Source: Actinomycetota bacterium
Lineage (GTDB): Bacteria; Actinomycetota; Actinomycetes; Streptosporangiales; Streptosporangiaceae
DNA length: 6,535 nt
Direction: 5' to 3'
NCBI GenBank assembly: GCA_003140115.1
Contig: PLIQ01000227.1
Coordinates: forward strand, 14,586 to 21,120
The notes under the pieces: generated by a model
Told to the model about the DNA's origin: nothing
Databases searched by the model: none
The model's input: the letters and a program-made list of their open reading frames with translations, nothing else
Shown: positions 1-5,394 of the stretch, piece after piece
Layout of the letters: each line of letters opens with the position of its first letter
How positions within the stretch are numbered: the first letter of the stretch is position 1
Program-made: the position numbers and the translations under genes

Positions 1-2
1 AG

Positions 3-467
3 TGCGCCGGCCATCGGTGGCTGCCCAGCATCGAACTGGCCGCCGACCTCGAAGGCGGTGGGTCGGTCGTCTTCCTGGAGTTCGCCGCTCCCGTGGACCA
101 GGCGGTCGCCGAGCAGGTCGCCGAGCAGTGGCGGACCGCGGCCGGCGATGCGGAGTTCGAGGAGGTACGGCGGGCCGCCCAGCTGATCGATGCGGGGTAC
201 CGGAAGTCGACGCCCTGGTGGGGTAGGTGCGACTTGAACGAGGCCCACATCCGCCGAGCCGCCGACGGGCGGCTGGTGCTGATCGACGTCTTCTGCATGG
301 ATGGGGCGTCGCTGTACGGCGCGATCCTCGAAGACGTCGCCGGGGTGCACCGCCGGATTCCGCGCGAGCGGATGCGCTACGCACTGGACATCCCGTATAT
401 CGCCCGGGAGACCAGTACCGCCGAGATCCTGGCCCTCAAAAAGGCCTGGGCGCGCGCGGCAGGATGA
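3..467 (+). CDS. C-terminal part of an uncharacterised kinase-like protein (5' end outside window)
   Basis: The reading frame is open from base 3 to a TGA at 465-467 (154 codons visible), and its codons end almost always in G or C, including those before the first possible start (GTG at 93). The gene therefore most likely begins left of the window. I do not recognise a named family. Around bases 228-300 the protein reads RCDLNEAHI, then ADGRLVLIDVF. This resembles the catalytic-loop and metal-binding strand of protein kinase and aminoglycoside phosphotransferase folds (D-L-x-x-x-N-I followed by a hydrophobic strand and Asp). If so, His replaces the usual metal-binding Asn and the DFG-like motif reads DVF, so activity is uncertain. 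No signal peptide or membrane segment is visible in this part. It converges on the SnoaL-like gene with a 32-base gap and probably belongs to a different transcription unit. That it is coding is fairly sure; the kinase-fold assignment is weak. Confidence 0.6.
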   Translation, partial: CAGHRWLPSIELAADLEGGGSVVFLEFAAPVDQAVAEQVAEQWRTAAGDAEFEEVRRAAQLIDAGYRKSTPWWGRCDLNEAHIRRAADGRLVLIDVFCMDGASLYGAILEDVAGVHRRIPRERMRYALDIPYIARETSTAEILALKKAWARAAG

Positions 468-499
468 CCGCGTGCGGCCGTGCCAGAGCAGGACCGCGC

Positions 500-994
500 T
501 TATGGTGTGTGGTCGGCGTGATCGGCATCGCGAAAGCGCAACCGCAGGAAGCGGCGCGCGAACCGCCAGTGACCCTCGGCATCGCATCGCATGAGGTCGT
601 GATAGTAGAAGTAGATCATCGGAGCGGTCCGGCCGTCGGTCAGCCGGGTCGCCAGGCACCAGCAGATGCCTTCCACATCGCCGTCGGGGGTTGCCGTCAG
701 CAGCGGCGGCCCGGGCATGTGGATGATCGGCCTGGCCGCGTCGAAGTGCGCGAGCACTAGCTTCGCGATGGCCGCGGGGCCGGTGGCGACGCCATATCGA
801 AGCTCCTGGCCGTCCCAGACGGCGTCCGGCCAGAACAATGCGGCCAGTTCGGCCTCGCGGCCCTCATCGGTCAGCAGCGCGTAAGCCTGCACGAGGTTCT
901 GCAGTTCCGCGACGACCGACGGCGGCGGGACCTCAGCCCATCGGACGGCCGACTCGACCGCGGTGTGATATCCGGGGGCCAAGGCGTCGGTCAT
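500..994 (-). CDS. SnoaL-like / nuclear transport factor 2 (NTF2) fold protein
   Basis: A 164-residue protein of the size expected for the SnoaL-like superfamily, a cone-shaped alpha+beta barrel that includes polyketide cyclases, steroid isomerases, dehydratases and the small subunits of ring-hydroxylating dioxygenases. An amphipathic helix (about residues 26-44) is followed by a segment around LAALFWPDAVWDG (50-62), where a strand leads into the pocket. A strand with YFYYHDLMR (128-136) and the C-terminal GHWRFARRFLRLRF (141-154) are typical of SnoaL-type proteins that end with a 'dG-WrfarR' strand. The ATG at 994 follows AGGGAGGA on the minus strand, with only about 3 bases between core and start. 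It lies 30 bases after dehydrogenase B, so it is probably co-transcribed. Its role in the pathway (isomerase, dehydratase or binding protein) cannot be read from sequence. The fold is confident, the reaction is not. Confidence 0.8.
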   Translation of the reverse strand: MTDALAPGYHTAVESAVRWAEVPPPSVVAELQNLVQAYALLTDEGREAELAALFWPDAVWDGQELRYGVATGPAAIAKLVLAHFDAARPIIHMPGPPLLTATPDGDVEGICWCLATRLTDGRTAPMIYFYYHDLMRCDAEGHWRFARRFLRLRFRDADHADHTP

Positions 995-1024
995 GGTCCT
1001 CCCTTTTCGCGGGAACTCGCGGAG

Positions 1025-1804
1025 TCAGTACGCCGCCGTCCCGCCGTCGACGTTGTACGCCGAGCCGGTGATCCCGCCCGCGACATCCGAGGCGAGCAGG
1101 ACCGCCACCGCGGCGACCTCCTCGATCGTGCTGATCCGCTTGAGCGCGGTCTCCTGGGCGAACTGGTCGACCATCTGGTCGAAGGTCAGGCCCATTTCCC
1201 GGGCACTGTCCGGCCCGGTCGCCCGCAGGACGTCGGTCCAGACCAGCCCGGGGCAGATCGCGTTGCAGGTGATGCCGAGGGTGCCGTTCTCCCTGGCGAT
1301 CGCCTTGGTCAGGCCGATCAGCGCGTGCTTGCAGGTCACGTACGCGGGGATGGCGGGCTTGCCGTGCTTGCCCTCGACCGAGGAGATGTTGATGATCCGC
1401 CCCGACTGCTGCGGGATCATGTACTCCAGGGCCTTGCGGCTGGCCCAGAACGCCGAGTACAGATTCCACTTGACGGCGTAGTCCCAGTCCTCGTCGGCCA
1501 GGTTGGCTACCGGCGCGGTCTTGATCAGGCCGCCCGCGTTGTTGACCAGAATGTCGAGCCTGCCGAAGTGCTCGACCGTCCCGCCCACCACCGCGTCGAT
1601 GTCCTCGCGGACGGTGACGTCGCCCTTGATGAAGTGGCCGTGCTCGCCGGCGTTCATCTCCTTCAGCGCCCGGGCGCCCTTCTCGGGGTCCCGGCCGTTG
1701 ATGACCACCTGGGCGCCCTCCGCGAGGAAGGCCTCCCCGATGCCCCGCCCGATCCCGGTGCTCCCGCTGGTGATGACCGCCACCCGGCCGTCGAGTTTCC
1801 CCAT
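1025..1804 (-). CDS. Short-chain dehydrogenase/reductase (SDR B)
   Basis: A classical 259-residue cytosolic SDR, a Rossmann-fold NAD(P)-dependent alcohol or 3-oxoacyl oxidoreductase. Visible motifs are a cofactor loop TSGSTGIG (12-19), NNAG (88-91), the helix Asn in KWNLYS (N114), catalytic Ser142, Tyr155 and Lys159 with the usual 13-residue Ser-Tyr spacing, PG (185-186) and the C-terminal YNVDGGT (250-256). In the cofactor loop, Ser13 takes the place of the first glycine of TGxxxGxG. The second strand ends VVINGRD (33-39) with no acidic residue, which in this family tends to favour NADP(H). The C-terminal part (ETALKRISTIEEVAAVAV) is like 3-hydroxybutyrate dehydrogenase and FabG-type proteins, but the substrate cannot be assigned. 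The ATG at 1804 has a perfect AAAGGAGGG at 1810-1818 with a 5-base spacer. It lies 96 bases after SDR A, has its own promoter, and is followed by the SnoaL-like gene. Confidence 0.93.
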   Translation of the reverse strand: MGKLDGRVAVITSGSTGIGRGIGEAFLAEGAQVVINGRDPEKGARALKEMNAGEHGHFIKGDVTVREDIDAVVGGTVEHFGRLDILVNNAGGLIKTAPVANLADEDWDYAVKWNLYSAFWASRKALEYMIPQQSGRIINISSVEGKHGKPAIPAYVTCKHALIGLTKAIARENGTLGITCNAICPGLVWTDVLRATGPDSAREMGLTFDQMVDQFAQETALKRISTIEEVAAVAVLLASDVAGGITGSAYNVDGGTAAY

Positions 1805-1840
1805 GCTGGCCCTCCTTTGGCCTTCGGCTGGCCTTCCTTT
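1805..1840 (-). repeat. Duplicated Shine-Dalgarno block in the leader of SDR B
   Basis: Plus-strand GCTGGCCCTCCTTT (1805-1818) and GCTGGCCTTCCTTT (1827-1840) match at 13 of 14 bases, offset by 22 bases. On the transcript they read AAAGGAGGGCCAGC (the true ribosome site, directly before the ATG) and AAAGGAAGGCCAGC (an upstream copy with no start codon next to it). The predicted leader from about 1845 to 1805 consists almost entirely of these two copies. Confidence 0.75.
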
Positions 1841-1851
1841 GAATGGGCCAA

Positions 1852-1880
1852 TGTTTACACTGACTTCAGTATCTGGTCAA
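1852..1880 (-). promoter_or_regulatory. Promoter of SDR B with a dyad operator in the spacer
   Basis: On the minus strand a -35 TTGACC (1880-1875) is separated by 17 bases from a -10 TAAACA (1857-1852). The -35 matches the consensus well and the -10 poorly (3 of 6). The predicted start is near 1845, about 41 bases before the ATG. The spacer holds a palindrome, ACTGA-CT-TCAGT (1859-1870), placed where a bound dimeric repressor such as a TetR-family protein would block RNA polymerase. The promoter is predicted only. The palindrome is directly visible. Confidence 0.55.
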
Positions 1881-1900
1881 CGCCCGTCGGCCCGCTGGGG

Positions 1901-2647
1901 TCACGCGGTTTCCCCGCCGTCCACGACCAGCAGCGTCCCGGTAATGAAGCTCGCGTCGCCGGACAGCAGGAAGCAGACCGGGGCCGCGATCTCCTCCGGC
2001 TCGGCCACCCGCTTTTGCAGGTTGCCCTGGCCGAACGCGATCGATCCCTGCTCCACGCTGCCGGCCCGCGCGATCATCAGCGGCTCGGTCATGCCGGTCC
2101 TGACGCGTCCCGGCGCGACCGTGTTCACCCGGATCTCCGGCGCCACGTCGCGCGCCAGCTGGCGGGAGAAGGCCAGGATCGCGCCCTTGGCCGCGCCGTA
2201 CGGCGCGTTGCTGGACTGGGCCTTGACCGCGGCCACCGACGCGACGTTCACGATGGCGCCGCCGGGCCGCTTGCGCATCACCGGCAGCACCTGCCGGCAG
2301 AACAGGAAGGTGCCGCCTACGTGCACGTTCATCATGCGCTGCCAGCGCTCGAACGACCATTCCTCGATCGGCCCGAACTCCGCGTGCCCGGCCGCGTTGA
2401 ACAGGCAGTCGACCGACCCGAAGTGCTGCGCTACGGTGTCCACGCAGCGGCCCACCTCGTCCTCGGCGGCCACGTCCACTCCCAGCGCGATCGCGCCGTC
2501 GAGCTCACCGGCCACCGCCTGCGCCCGCTGCTCGTCGCGATCGGCCACTGCCACCCGGCCCCCCTCGGCCGTGAAGCGGCGCCCGACCGCGGCGCCGAGC
2601 CCCGACCCCCCGCCCGTAACGATCAGGACCTTCCCCTCGAACCGCAT
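1901..2647 (-). CDS. Short-chain dehydrogenase/reductase (SDR A)
   Basis: A 248-residue classical SDR with the full motif set: cofactor loop TGGGSGLG (11-18), NAAG (84-87), Asn108, catalytic Ser137, Tyr150 and Lys154, APG (178-180) and C-terminal VVDGG (241-245). Strand two ends VAVADRD, placing Asp36 where it contacts the adenosine ribose, which predicts NAD(H) and so an oxidising, catabolic role. The frame stays open upstream to an ATG at 2899, but the start chosen here is the ATG at 2647. It has GAGGAGG (2660-2654) 6 bases ahead, SDRs begin at just this point relative to the cofactor loop, and the 84 extra residues would run opposite the NIPSNAP-like gene and through the palindromic promoter. 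It is probably the first gene of the unit that continues with SDR B and the SnoaL-like gene. The substrate is unknown: an alcohol, diol or hydroxyacyl-CoA are all possible. Confidence 0.92.
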   Translation of the reverse strand: MRFEGKVLIVTGGGSGLGAAVGRRFTAEGGRVAVADRDEQRAQAVAGELDGAIALGVDVAAEDEVGRCVDTVAQHFGSVDCLFNAAGHAEFGPIEEWSFERWQRMMNVHVGGTFLFCRQVLPVMRKRPGGAIVNVASVAAVKAQSSNAPYGAAKGAILAFSRQLARDVAPEIRVNTVAPGRVRTGMTEPLMIARAGSVEQGSIAFGQGNLQKRVAEPEEIAAPVCFLLSGDASFITGTLLVVDGGETA

Positions 2648-2653
2648 GGCCGG

Positions 2654-2660
2654 CCTCCTC
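2654..2660 (-). promoter_or_regulatory. Ribosome binding site that fixes the SDR A start
   Basis: The minus strand reads GAGGAGG, 6 bases before the ATG at 2647. This near-perfect site selects that start over in-frame starts further upstream. Confidence 0.85.
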
Positions 2661-2677
2661 GGTACCCTACGAGCTGA

Positions 2678-2716
2678 CGCCGTACTTTCTGGAATACTAT
2701 TACACAAAGTCCGGCG
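2678..2716. promoter_or_regulatory. Long palindromic operator in the divergent SDR A / NIPSNAP promoter region
   Basis: A 39-base interrupted palindrome centred on base 2697, with 16 of 19 symmetric pairs complementary. The half-site blocks are CGCCG/CGGCG (2678-2682, 2712-2716), ACTTT/AAAGT (2684-2688, 2706-2710), TG/CA (2690-2691, 2703-2704) and AATA/TATT (2693-2696, 2698-2701). Its AT-rich centre contrasts with the surrounding GC-rich DNA. It also holds overlapping -10-like TANNNT hexamers, TACTAT on the plus strand (2695-2700) and TAGTAT on the minus strand (2699-2694). No convincing -35 is seen on either side. The best fit is a single operator controlling both directions, bound by a dimeric regulator encoded elsewhere. 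As an RNA it would form a hairpin, but it lacks a U tract and lies upstream of both genes, so a terminator is unlikely. Confidence 0.75.
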
Positions 2717-2753
2717 GCCGCCCAGATCGAAACACGCAGATCGGAACCCACCC

Positions 2754-3080
2754 GTGACCGAGGACAGCGCGGTATACCTGCACGTGAAGATCCAGCTCGT
2801 CCGCGGCAAGCAGAGAGTCTTCGCCGCCGCGATGGCGGAGATGGCGCCCGTGCTGGAGGGCCAAGGCTGGCGGCTGATCGGCGCCTTCACCCCCGGCATC
2901 GGCCGCCTCGGCGCCGTCTACCACCTGTGGCGGATCCCGTCCGCGAACGGGGCGCTGGACGCCCTCACCGCGGTACGGAACCATCCCGACGCCGCGCGCT
3001 GGCACGCGGCTTACGCCGAGTCCGTCGCCGACGAAGCCCTAGAGCTAGTCCGCCCGATGCCCTACTCCCGCACCCCGTGA
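2754..3080 (+). CDS. NIPSNAP-like small protein
   Basis: A 108-residue protein from a GTG start. The pattern is that of the NIPSNAP / dimeric alpha-beta barrel families: a first strand VYLHVKIQLVRGKQRVF (7-23), a helix, a second strand GWRLIGAFTPGIG (38-50), then AVYHLWRIPS (54-63), a helix with 'HPDAARWHAAYAE', and a short C-terminal VRPMPYS (99-105). NIPSNAP-like proteins in actinomycetes often sit in catabolic clusters but their reactions are mostly unknown. No membrane segment or signal peptide is seen. The reading frame is open far upstream opposite SDR A, so the start is a judgement: GTG 2754 leaves the first strand intact and lies downstream of the palindromic promoter, but its ribosome site (CGGAAC) is weak. 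A GTG at 2784 would cut the first strand. The gene is divergent from SDR A and ends 4 bases from the convergent helical-protein gene. Confidence 0.75.
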   Translation: MTEDSAVYLHVKIQLVRGKQRVFAAAMAEMAPVLEGQGWRLIGAFTPGIGRLGAVYHLWRIPSANGALDALTAVRNHPDAARWHAAYAESVADEALELVRPMPYSRTP

Positions 3081-3084
3081 CCGG

Positions 3085-3537
3085 TCAGCGCCCGACTACC
3101 TCGTAGGTCGCCATGACCTCCTTCTCGGTCGCGATCCGGTCCCGCAGCAGCTCTCGCGCCTCCGCGACCAGGTCCGCGTCCCCCGCCTCCTGCGCCGCGG
3201 CCAGCGCGGCCGTGAACGCCTGCCCGGCCCGCTCGTACCGGTCGGCCACGTCGGCCAGGTGCAGGCTGTCCGTTGGGCCCACCTCGGCCAATGCGGCCCG
3301 CAGCGCCTCGCTCCCGTGCCGCGCCGCCACCCGTCCGGCGTAGTCCAGCAGGGCCGTCGTCTCCTCGCGCATCCACGCGATCTCGTGCGCGGCCCGCACC
3401 GCGGCGTTGCGCAGCACCGTCTCGGTCATGACCAGCCGCAGCTTGAGCGTCTCGTCGGTCAGCCCCGGCAGGATGGCCTCCGTCAGCTCCCGGCAGCAGT
3501 CCTCGATCAGCACATCAGTAGTGGGCCTGGTGATCAT
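3085..3537 (-). CDS. Uncharacterised helical protein, likely partner of the phosphotransferase
   Basis: A 150-residue protein predicted to be almost wholly alpha-helical, rich in Ala, Glu, Arg and Leu, with no membrane or export signal. The N-terminus (RPTTDVLIEDCCRELTEAIL, 4-23) and the following helix (TDETLKLRLVMTETVLRNAA, 27-46) recall the general shape of small proteins encoded beside APH/ACAD10-type phosphotransferases, such as LvaB (DUF6285). I cannot confirm homology, and the C-terminal half looks different. The ATG at 3537 is chosen over an in-frame GTG at 3546 because the ribosome site GAGGAGGTG (3552-3544) has a proper 6-base spacer to the ATG and overlaps the GTG itself. The gene follows the phosphotransferase by 68 bases in the same direction, so it is probably the last gene of that operon. 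It may stabilise or activate the kinase (inference). Confidence 0.75.
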   Translation of the reverse strand: MITRPTTDVLIEDCCRELTEAILPGLTDETLKLRLVMTETVLRNAAVRAAHEIAWMREETTALLDYAGRVAARHGSEALRAALAEVGPTDSLHLADVADRYERAGQAFTAALAAAQEAGDADLVAEARELLRDRIATEKEVMATYEVVGR

Positions 3538-3543
3538 GACGGG

Positions 3544-3552
3544 CACCTCCTC
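3544..3552 (-). promoter_or_regulatory. Ribosome binding site deciding the start of the helical-protein gene
   Basis: The minus strand reads GAGGAGGTG, ending 6 bases before the ATG at 3537. The alternative GTG start at 3546 is contained in this site and so cannot use it. Confidence 0.8.
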
Positions 3553-3554
3553 AA

Positions 3555-3616
3555 TTCAGCTCAGCCTCAACCCCAACGCCAAACTTCAGCCCCATCCCCA
3601 TCCCTTCAGCTCAGCC
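3555..3616 (-). repeat. Direct repeats and G-tracts between phosphotransferase and helical-protein genes
   Basis: The 12-base word TTCAGCTCAGCC occurs at 3555-3566 and again at 3605-3616, the second copy covering the stop codon of the phosphotransferase. Between them the plus strand has C-runs at 3571-3574, 3590-3593, 3596-3599 and 3602-3604, including a CCCCAT tandem. The transcript of the operon would therefore carry four G-tracts of 3-4 bases just upstream of the next ribosome site, a possible G-quadruplex with one long loop. Confidence 0.6.
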
Positions 3617-4610
3617 GGTCGCAGATGGCCAGGAACATGTCGTGCTGGTGCGAGATGGCGTTGATCAGGTACGAGGCCAGGATGCCGGGCCGTTCGGCGG
3701 CCCCGATGGCCGCGGCCGCCACGAGCAGCTGCTCCAGCAGCGCCGCCATCCCGATGATCAGGAAGTAGTCGACCACCCGCGGGTTGACCTGCTCTTCGGT
3801 CAGCCCGGTGGCGGCCCGGTACCGGCCCAGGAACCGCTCCGGGTCGGCCCAGTACACGTTCGGCTGGAGCGGGATCTGTGTGTAGTAACCGAGGTCCTCG
3901 CGCGGGTCGCCGATGTGCCCGAACTCCCAGTCGATGACCAGCGGCGGCCCGGACGGCCCCACCAGGACGTTCGACGGCTGGCAGTCGCCGTGTACCAGCC
4001 CGAGCGGCACCGGCGGAGGCTGGTGGGCCCGGGCCCACCAGCTAACGTACCGGAGCACCGGCGCGCTACTCGGGTACTTCCCGGCCATCCGGTCGTAGCC
4101 GGCCAGTACCCCGTCGAGGTAGGCCGGGCCGTCCGGCGGACGCGGCATCCGGGCGGGCAGCAGGTCCAGCGGTGTCTGATGCACTTGCGCGAAGGTGTCG
4201 ACGAACAGGTCGGCCAGCGGGCCCGCACCAGTGTCCACCCTGGCGGCCCGGGCCATCTCGTCCTGCAGTGAGACCGCCGCCACGCAGTCCATCACGATGG
4301 CCTTCGAGCCCAGGTACTCACCGGAGCGGTCATACCAGCGAGCCGCCGGGGTGGCGATCGACGTGGCGGCGGACAGCGCGGTGAGCAGGTCCCATTCGGC
4401 GTCCCGGTCGCTGGTGAACACGCCGCTGCCCGGCGGCGGGTCGCCGCGCAGGATGAAGGTCTCCTCCGCGCCGCCGCGCCAGCGCACCAGGGCCCGGGCG
4501 CTGATCCGGCTGTATCCGCCGGTGATGGCCTCGCAGGCGATGACCCGGCCCGCGCGGTCCGGCTCGACGGCGGCCAGGAACCGCTCGAACCGGGGACCCA
4601 GTGCGTCCAT
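3606..4610 (-). CDS. Phosphotransferase family protein (APH / ACAD10 type)
   Basis: A 334-residue soluble protein of the aminoglycoside phosphotransferase-like kinase family (APH, choline kinase fold), of normal full length. The N-lobe has a glycine-containing loop ITGGYSRIS (29-37) and a strand ETFILRGDPPPG (50-61). The LR-x-x-PP form is typical of the ACAD10-like branch rather than of drug-resistance kinases. Brenner's motif is VHGDCQPSNVLV (206-217), with catalytic Asp209 and metal-binding Asn214. The second metal site is VIDWEFGHIGDP (225-236), with Asp227. All catalytic residues are present, so an ATP-dependent kinase is expected. Known relatives (LvaA; the kinase domains of ACAD10/ACAD11) phosphorylate hydroxyacyl-CoA intermediates, which fits this catabolic setting better than antibiotic resistance. 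The gene begins 19 bases after the histidine phosphatase stop with a weak ribosome site, suggesting translational coupling, and is followed by the helical-protein gene. The family is certain; the substrate is inferred. Confidence 0.93.
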   Translation of the reverse strand: MDALGPRFERFLAAVEPDRAGRVIACEAITGGYSRISARALVRWRGGAEETFILRGDPPPGSGVFTSDRDAEWDLLTALSAATSIATPAARWYDRSGEYLGSKAIVMDCVAAVSLQDEMARAARVDTGAGPLADLFVDTFAQVHQTPLDLLPARMPRPPDGPAYLDGVLAGYDRMAGKYPSSAPVLRYVSWWARAHQPPPVPLGLVHGDCQPSNVLVGPSGPPLVIDWEFGHIGDPREDLGYYTQIPLQPNVYWADPERFLGRYRAATGLTEEQVNPRVVDYFLIIGMAALLEQLLVAAAAIGAAERPGILASYLINAISHQHDMFLAICDRLS

Positions 4611-4629
4611 GGAATCCGTGCCTATCTCG

Positions 4630-5388
4630 TCAGAAGGTGACCAGCGAGGGGTCGGCGGCCTGCAGGTGGTGCAGTTCGTTGAGGGTATGGATGACCCGCC
4701 TGCCGCCGCCGGTCAGGACCCGGCTCACCGAGGCGTGCGCGGGCCGGAAGAACATGTCCTGGCGCAGGCCGAGCAGATGGCCGATGTAGGCGTTGATGAC
4801 GCCGCCGTGGCAGACGACCGCGAGCTGCTGGCCCTTGTGCAGAGCCAGGATGCCCTCGACCACGGTGACCACCCGGTGCCGGAACTCGGCGCTGCTCTCG
4901 GAGAACGGCGACACGTCCCAGCGCAGCTCGCGGTTGAACCGCTCCCGCACGCCGTGCCACATCACCGGGGACAGGACGTCCTCCAGCCGGACCCCGTCGG
5001 GCACGTCCCGGTACGTCTCCACCTCGCGCAACTCCGGGTAGATGACAGGTTCCACGCCGTGCGGAGCCGCCACCTCGCGGGCGGTTTCCACGGCTCGCTG
5101 CAGGTGGCTGCACAGCACCGCGGCGATCGGCTCGCTGCCCAGGGCCTTGCCGACCGTGGCCGCCTGCCGTTTGCCTAGGTCCGACAGCGGCGGGTCCGCC
5201 CACAGCGCGGGAGTGAACGCGCCCGACGGCACGTCCTGCTTGCCGTGCCGGACGAAGGTCAGCTGGACGACGTCCGGCTGTCCGGTCAGGAACGGCTTGT
5301 CGAGCGACGTCGGCGAGGGCGCCTGCGCCGGAGGTTTGCGTGGGGGGGACGGGGTAGACGGGGAAGCCGGAAGCGGATGCGGCTGCAT
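4630..5388 (-). CDS. Histidine phosphatase family protein (phosphoglycerate mutase-like)
   Basis: A 252-residue protein with a branch-1 histidine phosphatase domain from about residue 41. LTFVRHG (43-49) contains the phosphorylated His48 and Arg47, followed by LSDLGKRQA (68-76), CSHLQRAVETA (93-103) with Arg98, ELREVE (119-124) with the acid residue, and VVCHGG (191-196) with the second catalytic His194. All the active-site residues I expect are there, so phosphatase or phosphomutase activity on a small phosphorylated substrate is plausible. The first 37 residues are an odd Pro/Ser-rich, probably disordered extension without a typical signal peptide. No Shine-Dalgarno precedes the ATG at 5388, but a -10-like TACGAT lies exactly where a leaderless transcript would need it. 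It is the first gene of the operon with the phosphotransferase and the helical protein, and is divergent from the Rieske oxygenase gene. Confidence 0.9.
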   Translation of the reverse strand: MQPHPLPASPSTPSPPRKPPAQAPSPTSLDKPFLTGQPDVVQLTFVRHGKQDVPSGAFTPALWADPPLSDLGKRQAATVGKALGSEPIAAVLCSHLQRAVETAREVAAPHGVEPVIYPELREVETYRDVPDGVRLEDVLSPVMWHGVRERFNRELRWDVSPFSESSAEFRHRVVTVVEGILALHKGQQLAVVCHGGVINAYIGHLLGLRQDMFFRPAHASVSRVLTGGGRRVIHTLNELHHLQAADPSLVTF

Positions 5389-5394
5389 AGTCAG

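Noticed and set aside
93..467. Start of the first gene at GTG 93
   Set aside because: The frame is open and strongly coding-like in third-position composition back to base 3, so a start before the window is more likely.
468..477. CCGC-GT-GCGG hairpin between the first two convergent genes as a terminator
   Set aside because: The loop of two bases is too tight, the stem is only 4 pairs and there is no T tract.
965..2677. 570-codon open frame on the plus strand across both SDR genes
   Set aside because: It is antisense to two SDR genes with complete motif sets. Its protein is low-complexity, rich in Arg, Gly, Pro and Asp, and matches no fold. Long shadow frames are usual in GC-rich DNA.
2648..2899. 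84-residue N-terminal extension of SDR A from an ATG at 2899
   Set aside because: It would pass through the palindromic promoter and lie opposite the NIPSNAP-like gene. SDRs start right before the cofactor loop, and ATG 2647 has a near-perfect ribosome site.
3538..3546. GTG 3546 as start of the helical-protein gene
   Set aside because: It lies inside the ribosome binding site that serves the ATG at 3537.
3606..4610. Aminoglycoside resistance kinase
   Set aside because: Although it shares the fold, the LR-x-x-PP N-lobe pattern, the catabolic neighbours and the operon with a phosphatase fit the ACAD10/LvaA-like branch better.
4195..5178. 327-codon open frame on the plus strand
   Set aside because: It is antisense to the phosphatase and phosphotransferase genes, and its composition shows no domain.
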